A DNA stretch of 64,000 bases, from assembly GCA_900545705.1 (NCBI GenBank), contig URAK01000006.1, positions 62,001 through 126,000 of the forward strand, given 5' to 3'. Below are positions 50,295 to 59,449 of this stretch, piece after piece (position 1 is the stretch's first letter; every line of letters starts with the position of its first letter). A program made the position numbers and the translations under genes. The DNA comes from an uncultured Opitutales bacterium (GTDB lineage: Bacteria; Verrucomicrobiota; Verrucomicrobiia; Opitutales; Intestinicryptomonadaceae). The notes below the pieces were generated by a model. It did no database searches. It was not told the origin of the DNA and was given only the letters and a program-made list of their open reading frames with translations.

Positions 50295-53200
50295 AAATTA
50301 AAAAAATTGGTTGCGTTTGCGCGGCGGCAGTGTGCGTCGCGATAATCGGGATAATCGCGGCGGCGTTAAACCCGTCTTTGCAGACGAAAATTGCATCGTC
50401 TGTTTTAGAGGGAAAGTTCGCGGGGGCAAAGATTCAAAAACTTGACGCGGGAATCTCTTCTATATCCGTGGACGGCTTGGAGCTTCCACTTCCGGACGGC
50501 ACAAAAATCGCGCTAAAATCCGCAAAAATAAAATATTCCCTTTCGGGCCTAATTTCAAAGAAGGTCGGCATTGATTCCGCCGCTTTTGCGGGCGTTGAAA
50601 TAAAAATGCCCGCAAAGAGCGAAAAATCCGGCGGCGTTGCCGAATCCGCGAAGAAGATCACAGCAAGCTCTAGCGACGAAAAATCTCAGACAAAAGCGGC
50701 GGTGGAAAGCCCGCAGGAAGAAAACGGCGGCGGGATTATGCAAACACTTTCGCAATGGGAATTTGAGCTCGGAAAATTGGAGGCTGATATAGCGGTTATC
50801 GCCCCAGACAATTCGAAGGCGTCGGCAAAAATATTGGCCTCAGGCGTACTAATCGAGAACGGCTTAAAGCCGATGTCGGGCACATTGAATATTGAAATAA
50901 CCTCCGATTCGGCCGATTTTGGGAAAAATAAAATATCGGCGAAGGCCGCCGTAAAAGGTTTGGAAGAGGGCTCCAAAATAACGCTCGAAGTGCTCGGCGG
51001 CCGCGGAACGCGCGTTGTAGCATTCGAAGGAACGTTTTTTGACAATTTTGCAAGGGCCGAAACCACCGCAAGAATAGATTTATCCGACGCAGACATCGCT
51101 CCGCTTAAACCGGTGCTCGGCACAATACCGAGCTTTAAATCCTCCGTATTTGCAAAGACAAAATACTCCGATTTCGGCAAATCCGCGCAGACGGAAATTG
51201 TGTTGAAAAACGAGCTGTCCTCCCCGTCGGAAATTAACGGCTCGCTAGCATTTCTCGGCCCGTGCGAATTTTCTGGAGAGCTGTCGGCCGCATTAAAAAA
51301 CGGCGGCGTCGAGATACAGAAATTGAAAGCGTTCCTCTCGGAAAATTCAAAGACGCTGCTTTCTCTATCGCTCCCGGAGCCGGTTAAAATTTCTTTGTCC
51401 CCTAAAAACTCAAAAGAAATTCCGGGAGGGAAAATAGAGTGCGTCGCCGCATTCCCCAGCGCAACTGTGTCGCGCGCCGTGAAAAATTTTGCCGACTTTT
51501 CGTCGTCAGACATTTGCGGCAAGCTTTTGTTGGAAGTAGCGAACAACAAAATTTACCTGAAAACAGTTTCCCCGATTGCGGCGTCCGGCGTAAACCTTTC
51601 AAAAGACGGCGAGGTTTTCCTCAAAGACATAGGCGCAAAACTTTCGCTCTCCGCTGAAAGCGACTTCCTTGCAAATATTAAAGCCGCCGCGGAACTAACT
51701 GCTGGCGACACTCTAAAAGAATCAGCCACGATTAAGGCAACTGTCGATATGAATGCCGGAAAAATCGCGGCAGGGTTATCGGCAAAAGGCTCCATTACGC
51801 CTTTTGCAACGAGAATATACTCCGTGGCAAACCTCGCAGAATACGGCATTTCGATAGATTTAACCTCCTCGGCAACCATTGATGGAGAAACCGCAACTCT
51901 CGAAAAATTCTCATTCCTTGCATTCGATAAAAACGGTAAGCAAACCGCCAAAATTTTATCGGACAGCCCCATATCCATAAACCTCGCGACAAAAGAAATA
52001 TCCCCAAAATCAAAAAATCTTTTGAGCTTCGAGGTTGCCGAATTCCCGTTCTCGCCGATAAAGCCCTTTGCCGCCGGTGCGGACGCGAAGTGGATTTCAA
52101 TAAAAGGGACTGTGTCGGAACCGAAAAAATCGCAATTTAGCGTAAATGCCGAAGCCGCGCTGGAGTCCCTATATTTAAATTTGGGAAGCGAAAAATTTTT
52201 GGCTGACGTTTCGGTGAAAGCGGGCATTGCAGCCGATATTCCATCCGACTTTACAAAAGTTGAAGCAAAAATTAAGAACTGCACCATATCTTCAGGCGGA
52301 ATTGAATGCGCAACGGCCGACGCATTTTTTAAAGCAGCGCTTGCGCCACAGTTTGCATTGGGCGGCGCCGAAGCGAATTTTATGGTTTCCCTGCCTGCTC
52401 TGCTCTCACAGCCGGGGCTTCTGAAATTCGCAAATGTATCCGCCGGTAATTTGACGCTCAGCGCCGGAGCCGACTCATCGAAAATATCCGCAAAACTGCG
52501 CATAGATAATCTAAAAACCCGCTCCGCAGACGGCGTCTTGGACAATGTCCAAGCGGAAATCTCCGCCCCCATTGGCGAAAACTTTAAAATAACAGAAGCC
52601 GCCGCCGAATACACGTCAAACAGTGTGCGAGGAAAAACGAGCGCAACCCTTAAAGTCTCCGACTCGGATTTTCTCGACATAAACCTAGACGCAAAAACTT
52701 TCGTTGTGGAAGACGCAATGATTCTAGCAAAAGCATTCTCCAATCCGAATGCGGAAGCCTCGCAAATCGCGGCTTCCGGGAGCAACGGGAAGAAAAAAAT
52801 TGTCCGCCCCCGGGAAGCAAAGGAAATTGGCAGTCAGTCCACAAGAGGAAAGTCCGATATTTTTGCGCCTAAAGACTCAAAGGCTTTTTGGAATGTCGGC
52901 AGGAAAATCCGCGCAAACGCAAAAATCGGCGAAGTGCTAATGGACGCGCGAATTTTATTGTCAAACGCCGATATTTCCCTTTCGGCGGACGAATCCTTGC
53001 TCTGCTTAAAAATATCGAAAGCCGCCCTATTGGACGCCTCGCTATCTGGCGACGCCGAAATATTTTTTGACGCCTCCGCCGCTGCTCCGTACACGGCGCG
53101 CAAAATATCGGCAAAGCTCGAAAACTTCGAGTCGTCAAAAATTTTCGCCGACGAAAAATACCCCTTGCTCAGCGGGCTATTCAATGCTTCAATATCGGCG

Positions 53201-53842
53201 AGCGGCTCCGGCAACAATGCCTCCCACCTATTCCAGTATCTCACGGGCAGCGCAGAGATAAAAGGTTCAGGCGGGCGGCTTCTGCTCTTGAAGCCAGATA
53301 CTGTCGCGGGCGCAACCGCCGGTCTCGCCGGAACCGCGCTAAAAATAACGGGCGCGGTACTCGACAAGAAAGAGGGAATTGTTTCGGGCATTGGCGACAT
53401 CGCGTCGCTATTGTCGAAAATCGAGTATGAATCAGTCGATTTAAAACTCTCGCGCAACTCTCAAACCTACGATTTCAATATCGTTTCTGCCCAAATAAAA
53501 ACTCCCGACATGCTATTTGACGCATCAAACGGCAAAATCGTCTATAATCCCGACAAGCCTTTTGGAGAATCCGATATCGACATTCCCGTAAACATATTAG
53601 TCTTTGACACTCCCACCCAAAAGGTGTTTGCCTCGGCCGGTTTTGCAAAAAATAAGTCCGACAAGGTAAAAGACGCTTATGAAGCGCTATCATTCAAAAT
53701 ATTCGGGACAGTGTCAAAGCCTGAAAACGACTTGATGCAGGCGCTTTTGGGCAAACGCGAAAACAAGTCCGACGATTCCACGCAAGCTATAAAAAACCTC
53801 GGCAACTCAATTTTCAATTCCCTATTCAAAAGGGATAAATAA
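50291..53842 (+). CDS. AsmA-like envelope protein, 1183 aa
   Basis: The protein has one N-terminal membrane helix (about residues 7-27) and about 1,150 residues of repetitive beta-strand sequence in the periplasm, rich in Ser, Ala and Lys. A Ser/Lys/Gln-rich linker lies near 105-145 and another near 815-865. The C-terminal part (YLTGSAEIKGSGGRLLLLKPD, then VDLKLSRNSQTYDFN) is the AsmA C-terminal pattern. AsmA/TamB/YhdP proteins form lipid-carrying bridges between inner and outer membrane. It is not long enough to be TamB with certainty and no tamA is adjacent. It is cotranscribed with the GT-C gene and panB. Confidence 0.75.
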   Translation: MKIKKIGCVCAAAVCVAIIGIIAAALNPSLQTKIASSVLEGKFAGAKIQKLDAGISSISVDGLELPLPDGTKIALKSAKIKYSLSGLISKKVGIDSAAFAGVEIKMPAKSEKSGGVAESAKKITASSSDEKSQTKAAVESPQEENGGGIMQTLSQWEFELGKLEADIAVIAPDNSKASAKILASGVLIENGLKPMSGTLNIEITSDSADFGKNKISAKAAVKGLEEGSKITLEVLGGRGTRVVAFEGTFFDNFARAETTARIDLSDADIAPLKPVLGTIPSFKSSVFAKTKYSDFGKSAQTEIVLKNELSSPSEINGSLAFLGPCEFSGELSAALKNGGVEIQKLKAFLSENSKTLLSLSLPEPVKISLSPKNSKEIPGGKIECVAAFPSATVSRAVKNFADFSSSDICGKLLLEVANNKIYLKTVSPIAASGVNLSKDGEVFLKDIGAKLSLSAESDFLANIKAAAELTAGDTLKESATIKATVDMNAGKIAAGLSAKGSITPFATRIYSVANLAEYGISIDLTSSATIDGETATLEKFSFLAFDKNGKQTAKILSDSPISINLATKEISPKSKNLLSFEVAEFPFSPIKPFAAGADAKWISIKGTVSEPKKSQFSVNAEAALESLYLNLGSEKFLADVSVKAGIAADIPSDFTKVEAKIKNCTISSGGIECATADAFFKAALAPQFALGGAEANFMVSLPALLSQPGLLKFANVSAGNLTLSAGADSSKISAKLRIDNLKTRSADGVLDNVQAEISAPIGENFKITEAAAEYTSNSVRGKTSATLKVSDSDFLDINLDAKTFVVEDAMILAKAFSNPNAEASQIAASGSNGKKKIVRPREAKEIGSQSTRGKSDIFAPKDSKAFWNVGRKIRANAKIGEVLMDARILLSNADISLSADESLLCLKISKAALLDASLSGDAEIFFDASAAAPYTARKISAKLENFESSKIFADEKYPLLSGLFNASISASGSGNNASHLFQYLTGSAEIKGSGGRLLLLKPDTVAGATAGLAGTALKITGAVLDKKEGIVSGIGDIASLLSKIEYESVDLKLSRNSQTYDFNIVSAQIKTPDMLFDASNGKIVYNPDKPFGESDIDIPVNILVFDTPTQKVFASAGFAKNKSDKVKDAYEALSFKIFGTVSKPENDLMQALLGKRENKSDDSTQAIKNLGNSIFNSLFKRDK

Positions 53843-53849
53843 TCTCAAA

Positions 53850-54638
53850 ATGAAAAAGACAGTAAGAAGCATATCAAAAATGAAAGGCGGGGAGAAAATT
53901 GCCATGATAACCGCCTACGACGCAATATTTGCAAGGCTCGCTGACGAAGCGGGAGCCGATATGATACTCGTCGGAGACTCTCTGGGCAACACCTTCCTCG
54001 GATTCGACTCAACCGTTCCGGTTTCCCTTGAGATGATGCTGCACCACACATCGGCGGTCGCGCGCGCAAAAACCGACGCTCTCGTGATTGCCGACATTCC
54101 GTTTGGCTGCGCGCATTTTGAATTCGACAGGCTTCTCGAAGACTGCCGCGCGCTGTGCCAAAAGGCGGGCGCCGAGGCGGTAAAAATAGAAGGCGGCGCA
54201 AAAATGGCGGACAAAATCGGGCGGCTTTGCGACGCGGGAATTGCTGTCATGGGGCATATAGGCCTCCAACCTCAACAGGTTTTAAAGCTTGGAGGATATA
54301 GAAAATTCGGCAAGACGCGCGAGGAGATAGACGAGCTTGTCGCCGACGCAAAAGCACTCGAAAACGCGGGAGTTTTTTCGATAGTCCTCGAAATGTGCGA
54401 CGAGGCTGCAACGGAAGCCGTCACCGATGCTGTGGGAGTCCCGACAATCGGCATTGGCTCTGGGCCGAAAAGCGACGGACAGGTTCTTGTCTGCACCGAT
54501 ATTTTGGGGCTTTCAAAATACACTCCGCCGTTTGTAAAAAAATACGCCGATATTTCAGGCGATATTTTGAAGGCCTACTCACAGTATGTAGACGAAGTCC
54601 GCGGCGGCGAATTTCCAGTTTCGTCGCAGAAAAAATGA
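53850..54638 (+). CDS. panB: 3-methyl-2-oxobutanoate hydroxymethyltransferase
   Basis: The 262-residue TIM-barrel enzyme has MITAYDAIFARLADEAGADMILVGDSLGNTFLGFDST with the Mg-binding Asp (split here from residue 24 on), VIADIPFG, AEAVKIEGG with the catalytic Glu region and GHIGLQPQ. It transfers a hydroxymethyl group from methylene-tetrahydrofolate to ketoisovalerate in pantothenate and CoA synthesis. No panC or panD is adjacent, which is unusual. Its stop TGA overlaps the SET gene's ATG. Confidence 0.96.
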   Translation: MKKTVRSISKMKGGEKIAMITAYDAIFARLADEAGADMILVGDSLGNTFLGFDSTVPVSLEMMLHHTSAVARAKTDALVIADIPFGCAHFEFDRLLEDCRALCQKAGAEAVKIEGGAKMADKIGRLCDAGIAVMGHIGLQPQQVLKLGGYRKFGKTREEIDELVADAKALENAGVFSIVLEMCDEAATEAVTDAVGVPTIGIGSGPKSDGQVLVCTDILGLSKYTPPFVKKYADISGDILKAYSQYVDEVRGGEFPVSSQKK

Positions 54639-55186
54639 GAAACGGCGACAAAATCTACGAAGTCCGCAATTCGCCCATTCACGGAAAGGGCGTGTTCGCC
54701 GCGCGCGACATAAAAAAAGGCGAGCGAATAATAGAATACCTTGGAGAGAAAATCTCGAAGGAAGAGTCAAACCGCAGGGGTGTCGAGAGGGAGGAGCTCG
54801 CGAAAAAGACTGGCGAAGGCGCCGTGTACATTTTCGAGCTCGACGACCAATGGGACATTGACGGAAACTTTGACTACAACGACGCCCGCTATATAAACCA
54901 CGCCTGCCGCACAAACAGCGAATCCGTCTGCGAAAACGGCCGCATATTCATCTATGCGACGCGCGATATAAAAAAGGGCGAAGAAATTTTATACAACTAC
55001 GGCTACGCGTTTGAAAATTTCATAGACCACCCGTGCAAATGCGGATTTCCCGAATGTGTAGGCTATATAGTTGCCGTCGAGGACAGGCTAAAATTAAAAA
55101 AGAGACTGCGCGGTAAAAAACCGAAAAATCGAGACTCGACACCTCCCATAAAAACGCGCATATTTAATAATACAAAACTACAATAA
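54635..55186 (+). CDS. SET-domain protein lysine methyltransferase-like
   Basis: The 183-residue protein is almost entirely a SET domain. The N-terminal YEVRNSPIHGKGVFAARDIKKGERIIEY binds S-adenosylmethionine; DARYINHACRTNSES is the pseudoknot NHxC motif; KGEEILYNYGYAFE carries the catalytic Tyr; and HPCKCGFPECVGYI is the zinc-binding post-SET Cys-x-Cys-x4-Cys. All key residues are present, so it should be active. The tail is basic (KKRLRGKKPKNR). Targets in bacteria are mostly unknown. Its ATG overlaps panB as ATGA, giving 183 residues. Confidence 0.9.
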   Translation: MRNGDKIYEVRNSPIHGKGVFAARDIKKGERIIEYLGEKISKEESNRRGVEREELAKKTGEGAVYIFELDDQWDIDGNFDYNDARYINHACRTNSESVCENGRIFIYATRDIKKGEEILYNYGYAFENFIDHPCKCGFPECVGYIVAVEDRLKLKKRLRGKKPKNRDSTPPIKTRIFNNTKLQ

Positions 55187-55189
55187 ACT

Positions 55190-57706
55190 ATGAGAAAACC
55201 GCAATTAACAAAACCGCTTGCAATAATCGCGTCCGCCTTGCTTTCGGCGTGCGCCGGAAAAGTTGAATCCCAACCAAAGACCGCTCCGCAACCCGAAACT
55301 CCGCCGATAAAATCCGACAAGCTCTGCATATCCGGAATCTATCCACATCTCGCCTGGTGGAACAACGAAGGCGAATGCGGAACCGGAGCTGTCGTGCCGT
55401 GGGCGGGAAAACTTTGGGCTGTCACATACGGACCGCATTGCGTATTTGAATCCTCCGACAAACTTTACGAGATATCCCCCAATCTCGACAGAAAAATACG
55501 TTCCGAGAGCCTAGGCGGCACACATGCCAACCGAATGATTCACAAAGAATCCAACCAGCTTTTTATCGGCTGTTACGCGATAGACTCAAAGGGCAATGTC
55601 CGCGCCATTCCGAGGAGCGCCATGCCGGGCAGGCTGACTGGCAACGCACGCTCAATCACAGAACCGAAAGGCAAAATATATTTTGCCACAATGGAAGAGG
55701 GCCTGTATGAAGTCGATGTAAATTCCCTCAATGTCACGGAAATCATACGCGACGGCAACTTAAAAGACCACCCGCAAAAAACTGATAACAACGGGAAAAT
55801 AGTTCCACAGCCTAAAAAGTCGAAACTGCACGGATACCACGGCAAAGGTTTTTATTCCGGATTCGGGAAGGCGTTTTATTCAAACAACGGCGTTCATCAT
55901 AAAAATGTCGAAAAAGACCCTACACTAAAATCCGGCGCCCTCGCAGAATGGAAGCCCGGAGATGAGGATTGGACGCCCCTGCGCATTTGCCAATTCACCG
56001 AGATAACCGGCCCCGGCGGCATTTACGGCTCGCCGGATCCCTACAAAACCCCCATATGGGCGCTCGGCTGGGATCCGAAATCCGTAATATTAATGCTAAA
56101 CGATGGCGGAAGATGGTCATCGTACAGGCTCCCCAAGACAAGCCACTCATACGACGGCTCCCACGGCTGGAATACGGAATGGCCTCGGATAAGGGAAATC
56201 GGAGAAAAGGATTATCTAATGACTATGCACGGAGCCTTCTGGAAATTCCCGCCGACCTTCTCCAATGCGGATACTTCAGGGATCCGCATGCGCTCCTCTT
56301 ATTTGAAAGTTATTGGCGACTTCTGCAAATGGCAAGACGCAATAGTCTTTGGCTGCGACGACTCCGCCCAAAAGGAATTTCTAAATAAGCGCGATTTAAA
56401 AGGCGAAAATATCTCTCCAATAAATTCAAACTCCAACCTCTGGTTCGTCAAGGAATCGGAAATCGACGCGCTCGGCCCAGATATTGGGAGGGGCAGCGTA
56501 TTCCTGCGCGAGGACGTCAAGGCCGGAACGCTCTCTGACCCGATGCTTAACGGCGGATTTAAAAACAGGCTATTGGTAATCGACCACAAGTCTCCGATGC
56601 CGCTAAAAGTCGAGCTATTGAAGTCGGACGGCAAAGGAGATTTTAGAAAATTTGACACTGTTGAAATCCCCGCTAACGGATCAAAATTTATACTATTGCC
56701 TCCTGCCGAATGGGTAAAGGTCCGCCCGCTCTCGGATGCGAAAGAAATGACCGCACACTTCCACCTGACAAACCCCGACGGGCGTTCAGACAAAATATCG
56801 AATATTTTTGACGGATTGATGCGCGCCGGCTCTCCCATGAAAGGCTCCGCGGCTCTGATCAGGGCCCTCGACAAAGAAAGCGGAAAGCTTGGAGCCTACG
56901 CATGGAATAGCGACGGCACAAAAGTCTCCGAGCTCGGGACGTATTCGCTTAATTGGCAAATGAAGCTCGTTAAAGACGGCGGCATAGACTCTAACCTACT
57001 TAAAAAGACGGCATTCGAGCCCAAAGGCATAACTTACGACACAGACTCCGTCCTCGTAATAGAGGGAGGCAAACGGTACAGGCTGCCCCGCAATCCAAAA
57101 TACGACGGCAAAAGCGTGTTCGGCACTCCCCGCCTCGCCCGCGAAGTTGCGACCGAACGCGACCTGTTAAACTGTGCCGGCACTTTTTATGAACTGCCCG
57201 CAGTAAATGCCCAAGGATTTGCGAAAGTCCGGCCGATTGCCACCCACAACTTAAAAATCTTCGACTTCTGCTCATACCGTGGGTTGATGATTTTTAGCGG
57301 AGTTTCAGAAGGGGCCGCGGCGCTCAAAAACCCGCATATTATCACCTCGGAGGACGGCAAGCTATCCCTCTGGGCGGGCGTTATAGACGACCTTTGGAAG
57401 CTCGGCAAGCCAGTAGGCGTCGGCAGTCCGTGGTACGAAACATCTGTGAAAAAAGACGAGCTTTCAGATCCATACATTTTGACGGGATACGATAAGAAAA
57501 CGCTAAAAGCCGTCTCGGATTCCGATGTCGAGCTCAGCATACAAGTCGATATAGACGGCACAGGGCTTTGGGTCGACTACGCAAAAGTTTCACTGAAAAA
57601 AGGCGAGCCTCTTACTAAGAAATTCGGAGACGACTTGAAAGGTTATTGGATAAGATTCAAGGCCTCCGCCCCAGCAAAAATAACAGCGACTCTAGTATAC
57701 GAATAA
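55190..57706 (+). CDS. Large lipoprotein of unknown function, 838 aa
   Basis: The protein begins with a lipoprotein signal: hydrophobic LAIIASALLSAC with the lipobox LSAC, so Cys21 should be lipidated. About 800 residues without membrane segments follow, rich in Gly, Trp, Tyr and Asp, with recurring strand patterns (GKLWAVTYGPH, NQLFIGCYAID, GKIYFATMEEGLYEV, GRWSSYRLPKT) that suggest a beta-propeller, then beta-sandwich-like parts towards the end (DVELSIQVDIDGTGLWVDYAKV). I do not recognise a named family. It is the last gene of the dsbD operon, 3 bases after the SET gene. A surface-exposed sugar- or protein-binding role is a guess. Confidence 0.7.
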   Translation: MRKPQLTKPLAIIASALLSACAGKVESQPKTAPQPETPPIKSDKLCISGIYPHLAWWNNEGECGTGAVVPWAGKLWAVTYGPHCVFESSDKLYEISPNLDRKIRSESLGGTHANRMIHKESNQLFIGCYAIDSKGNVRAIPRSAMPGRLTGNARSITEPKGKIYFATMEEGLYEVDVNSLNVTEIIRDGNLKDHPQKTDNNGKIVPQPKKSKLHGYHGKGFYSGFGKAFYSNNGVHHKNVEKDPTLKSGALAEWKPGDEDWTPLRICQFTEITGPGGIYGSPDPYKTPIWALGWDPKSVILMLNDGGRWSSYRLPKTSHSYDGSHGWNTEWPRIREIGEKDYLMTMHGAFWKFPPTFSNADTSGIRMRSSYLKVIGDFCKWQDAIVFGCDDSAQKEFLNKRDLKGENISPINSNSNLWFVKESEIDALGPDIGRGSVFLREDVKAGTLSDPMLNGGFKNRLLVIDHKSPMPLKVELLKSDGKGDFRKFDTVEIPANGSKFILLPPAEWVKVRPLSDAKEMTAHFHLTNPDGRSDKISNIFDGLMRAGSPMKGSAALIRALDKESGKLGAYAWNSDGTKVSELGTYSLNWQMKLVKDGGIDSNLLKKTAFEPKGITYDTDSVLVIEGGKRYRLPRNPKYDGKSVFGTPRLAREVATERDLLNCAGTFYELPAVNAQGFAKVRPIATHNLKIFDFCSYRGLMIFSGVSEGAAALKNPHIITSEDGKLSLWAGVIDDLWKLGKPVGVGSPWYETSVKKDELSDPYILTGYDKKTLKAVSDSDVELSIQVDIDGTGLWVDYAKVSLKKGEPLTKKFGDDLKGYWIRFKASAPAKITATLVYE

Positions 57707-57725
57707 ATTGAACCCAACAAACAAA

Positions 57726-57759
57726 AACGCCGCTTAAATTATTAAGCGGCGTTTTTTTT
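57726..57759. terminator. Strong terminator closing the dsbD operon
   Basis: A perfect 12-bp stem AACGCCGCTTAA / TTAAGCGGCGTT with a 4-base loop is followed by eight further T, and preceded by A on the other side. It can serve the operon from the left and lpxR from the right. Confidence 0.93.
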
Positions 57760-57816
57760 AGCTTCAACAGGCGCGATTTAATAAAAAATATTCCACGTGA
57801 GACGCGCGCATAAACG

Positions 57817-58839
57817 CTAAAATACGTATTTTAGCGTGGCCGACCAAAACATATGAACCGGGTGCCCCTGCCCGTTAAATTCGGCCGTCCTTAAAGTGTA
57901 CGACAAATCGAGCTGTACGGACTCATAGCGAGCGGACAATCCGGCTATAAATTCGCCGACAAGCCACTTTGGGGTGACGCTTCTGCTGTGCGCAAACGTA
58001 TTTCCGTCAAGAGTAATGTCGTAGCCTACAAACCGCGCCGCGCCGCCCGCAAAGCCGTAAAAATGCCAGTCCGGCACTCCGCCCTCCGGCAGCCATGCAA
58101 CATCGTTGCCCGAGGAATAGTCGATTCTGTTAGGCTCAAAATTATACGGAAGATTCTTGCCAAAGCGTATAAACGCCCTGACCTCGCCCTGCGTCAATAC
58201 ATTACCCAAGTCTGCCGCGGCGGAACCTACTGCGTCGAAATCCAATGGTCCCACACTTTCGCGGACAAGCCTCTGCGAATGCCTGTACGACAACACTATT
58301 CCGGGCTCGTTCTTTATCTGCGTATGCCACCCCATCGGCCAGTCGGCGTCGATTACGCTGTGATAGAGCTTTTGGGTATCCTCGGCGAGCGATATTGGGC
58401 CGACTACCCCGAGGTTTACCGTAAAAGAATCGAGCGTGTCGCGCGTGGCTACATGGGCGCCGAAGCTCGCATAAAGCCAGCCCGCGTAGGGTCTGTCAGT
58501 CTCGGGAGGATTGGGGGTGCTTATGTCGCTAGGCACATACATTGCCTGCCCCACTGACACGCTTTCGTACGTCTGCGCGCCGTCCGGCGCAAAAAGATCA
58601 AGCAAAGCAAATTGAAGGCGGCTTGTCCAAAAGTCGCTTCCACTCTGCGTGTAGGAGAGTTTTAGTCCATTGGTATAGTACCTATCGGAAAATCGAAAAT
58701 CGTTTTCGACAGTAAATGAAAGCGCATGCCAATCAGATGCGCAATCCGCCTTGCGCACGGCTTGCGAGGCGTTTAAAGAATAGGCAAACACAGGCAATAC
58801 GCACGCCAGAATATTTGACAAAACAAAAGCGGGTCTCAT
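57817..58839 (-). CDS. lpxR: Lipid A deacylase LpxR-family outer-membrane protein
   Basis: From the ATG at 58839 (340 residues) there is a signal peptide (to about residue 24) and a beta-barrel. SFTVENDFRFSDRYYTNGLKLSYT holds the family's Asn-Asp and Thr-Asn-Gly, ETDRPYAGWLYASFGAH follows, and the chain ends with strands and a terminal Phe, the outer-membrane insertion signal. LpxR removes 3'-acyloxyacyl chains from lipid A. The upstream in-frame extension (to 58986) runs into rsmD and has no role. The two starts are only 10 bases apart. Activity as a lipid A deacylase is by family only. Confidence 0.85.
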   Translation of the reverse strand: MRPAFVLSNILACVLPVFAYSLNASQAVRKADCASDWHALSFTVENDFRFSDRYYTNGLKLSYTQSGSDFWTSRLQFALLDLFAPDGAQTYESVSVGQAMYVPSDISTPNPPETDRPYAGWLYASFGAHVATRDTLDSFTVNLGVVGPISLAEDTQKLYHSVIDADWPMGWHTQIKNEPGIVLSYRHSQRLVRESVGPLDFDAVGSAAADLGNVLTQGEVRAFIRFGKNLPYNFEPNRIDYSSGNDVAWLPEGGVPDWHFYGFAGGAARFVGYDITLDGNTFAHSRSVTPKWLVGEFIAGLSARYESVQLDLSYTLRTAEFNGQGHPVHMFWSATLKYVF

Positions 58840-58842
58840 ACT
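58815..58842 (+). promoter_or_regulatory. Candidate rsmD promoter inside lpxR
   Basis: TTGACA (58815-58820), a 16-base spacer and CATACT (58837-58842) lie within the first codons of lpxR on the other strand. The predicted transcript start falls on or next to the rsmD ATG at 58850, so the message may be leaderless. Confidence 0.45.
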
Positions 58843-58849
58843 CGCAAAT

Positions 58850-59449
58850 ATGAGAATCACATCGGGCTTTGCAAGAGGAATATTGCTGGACTCCCCCCGC
58901 GGGAAATCCACTCGGCCCGCGACAGACGCCGCAAGACAGGCGATTTTCTCATCACTTGGCGGAATAGTCGAAGGGGCATCGGTCATAGATCTGTTTGCGG
59001 GAACGGGTTCTTATGGATTGGAAGCAGCAAGCCGCGGAGCCGCAAGCGTACTTTTTTTTGAAAACGACAGAAACGCTCTCGGCGCGTTGCGCGCAAATTT
59101 GGAGCGCGTTAAAAAAGCGGTCAACTCTGCGGGCGGCGGATTTTCCGCAAAAATACTGCCGTGCGACTGCCTCAAAATCTCCTTACAGCCCGAAGAAAAA
59201 AACTTTGATATTGTATTTGCCGACCCTCCCTACTCGATGCTCCTAGCCCCCGATACATTGTCCAAAATTTTTGGAATGTTTGAAAGATTAAACGGAAGCA
59301 ACACGATTTTCGCGCTTGAAGCGCCAGCCGAATTCGACCTGAACACAGCAACTCCCCCGCCCGACTGCGAATTTGAAACGATAAAGCGCCTCGGGAAATC
59401 CTCCGCCGGCAAGCCATCTCAAATAATATTTAGAATAAAAAAAATATGA
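58850..59449 (+). CDS. rsmD: 16S rRNA (guanine-N2)-methyltransferase RsmD
   Basis: The 199-residue protein opens MRITSGFARGILLDSPRGKSTRP, the RsmD N-terminus, with AARQAIFSSL after it. The methyltransferase core has VIDLFAGTGSYGLEAASRGA (S-adenosylmethionine site) and FDIVFADPPY, the catalytic Asp-Pro-Pro-Tyr motif for N-methylation of G966. It is one of the most conserved rRNA methylases. Its stop overlaps the pilT ATG as ATGA, so the two are coupled. A divergent lpxR start lies 10 bases upstream. Confidence 0.94.
   Translation: MRITSGFARGILLDSPRGKSTRPATDAARQAIFSSLGGIVEGASVIDLFAGTGSYGLEAASRGAASVLFFENDRNALGALRANLERVKKAVNSAGGGFSAKILPCDCLKISLQPEEKNFDIVFADPPYSMLLAPDTLSKIFGMFERLNGSNTIFALEAPAEFDLNTATPPPDCEFETIKRLGKSSAGKPSQIIFRIKKI

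Noticed and set aside
51553..52785. Minus-strand open frame of 410 codons inside the AsmA-like gene
   Set aside because: The AsmA-like gene is continuous over 1183 codons with correct overlaps at both ends. The antisense frame is low-complexity, Ser/Ala/Phe-rich mirror sequence.
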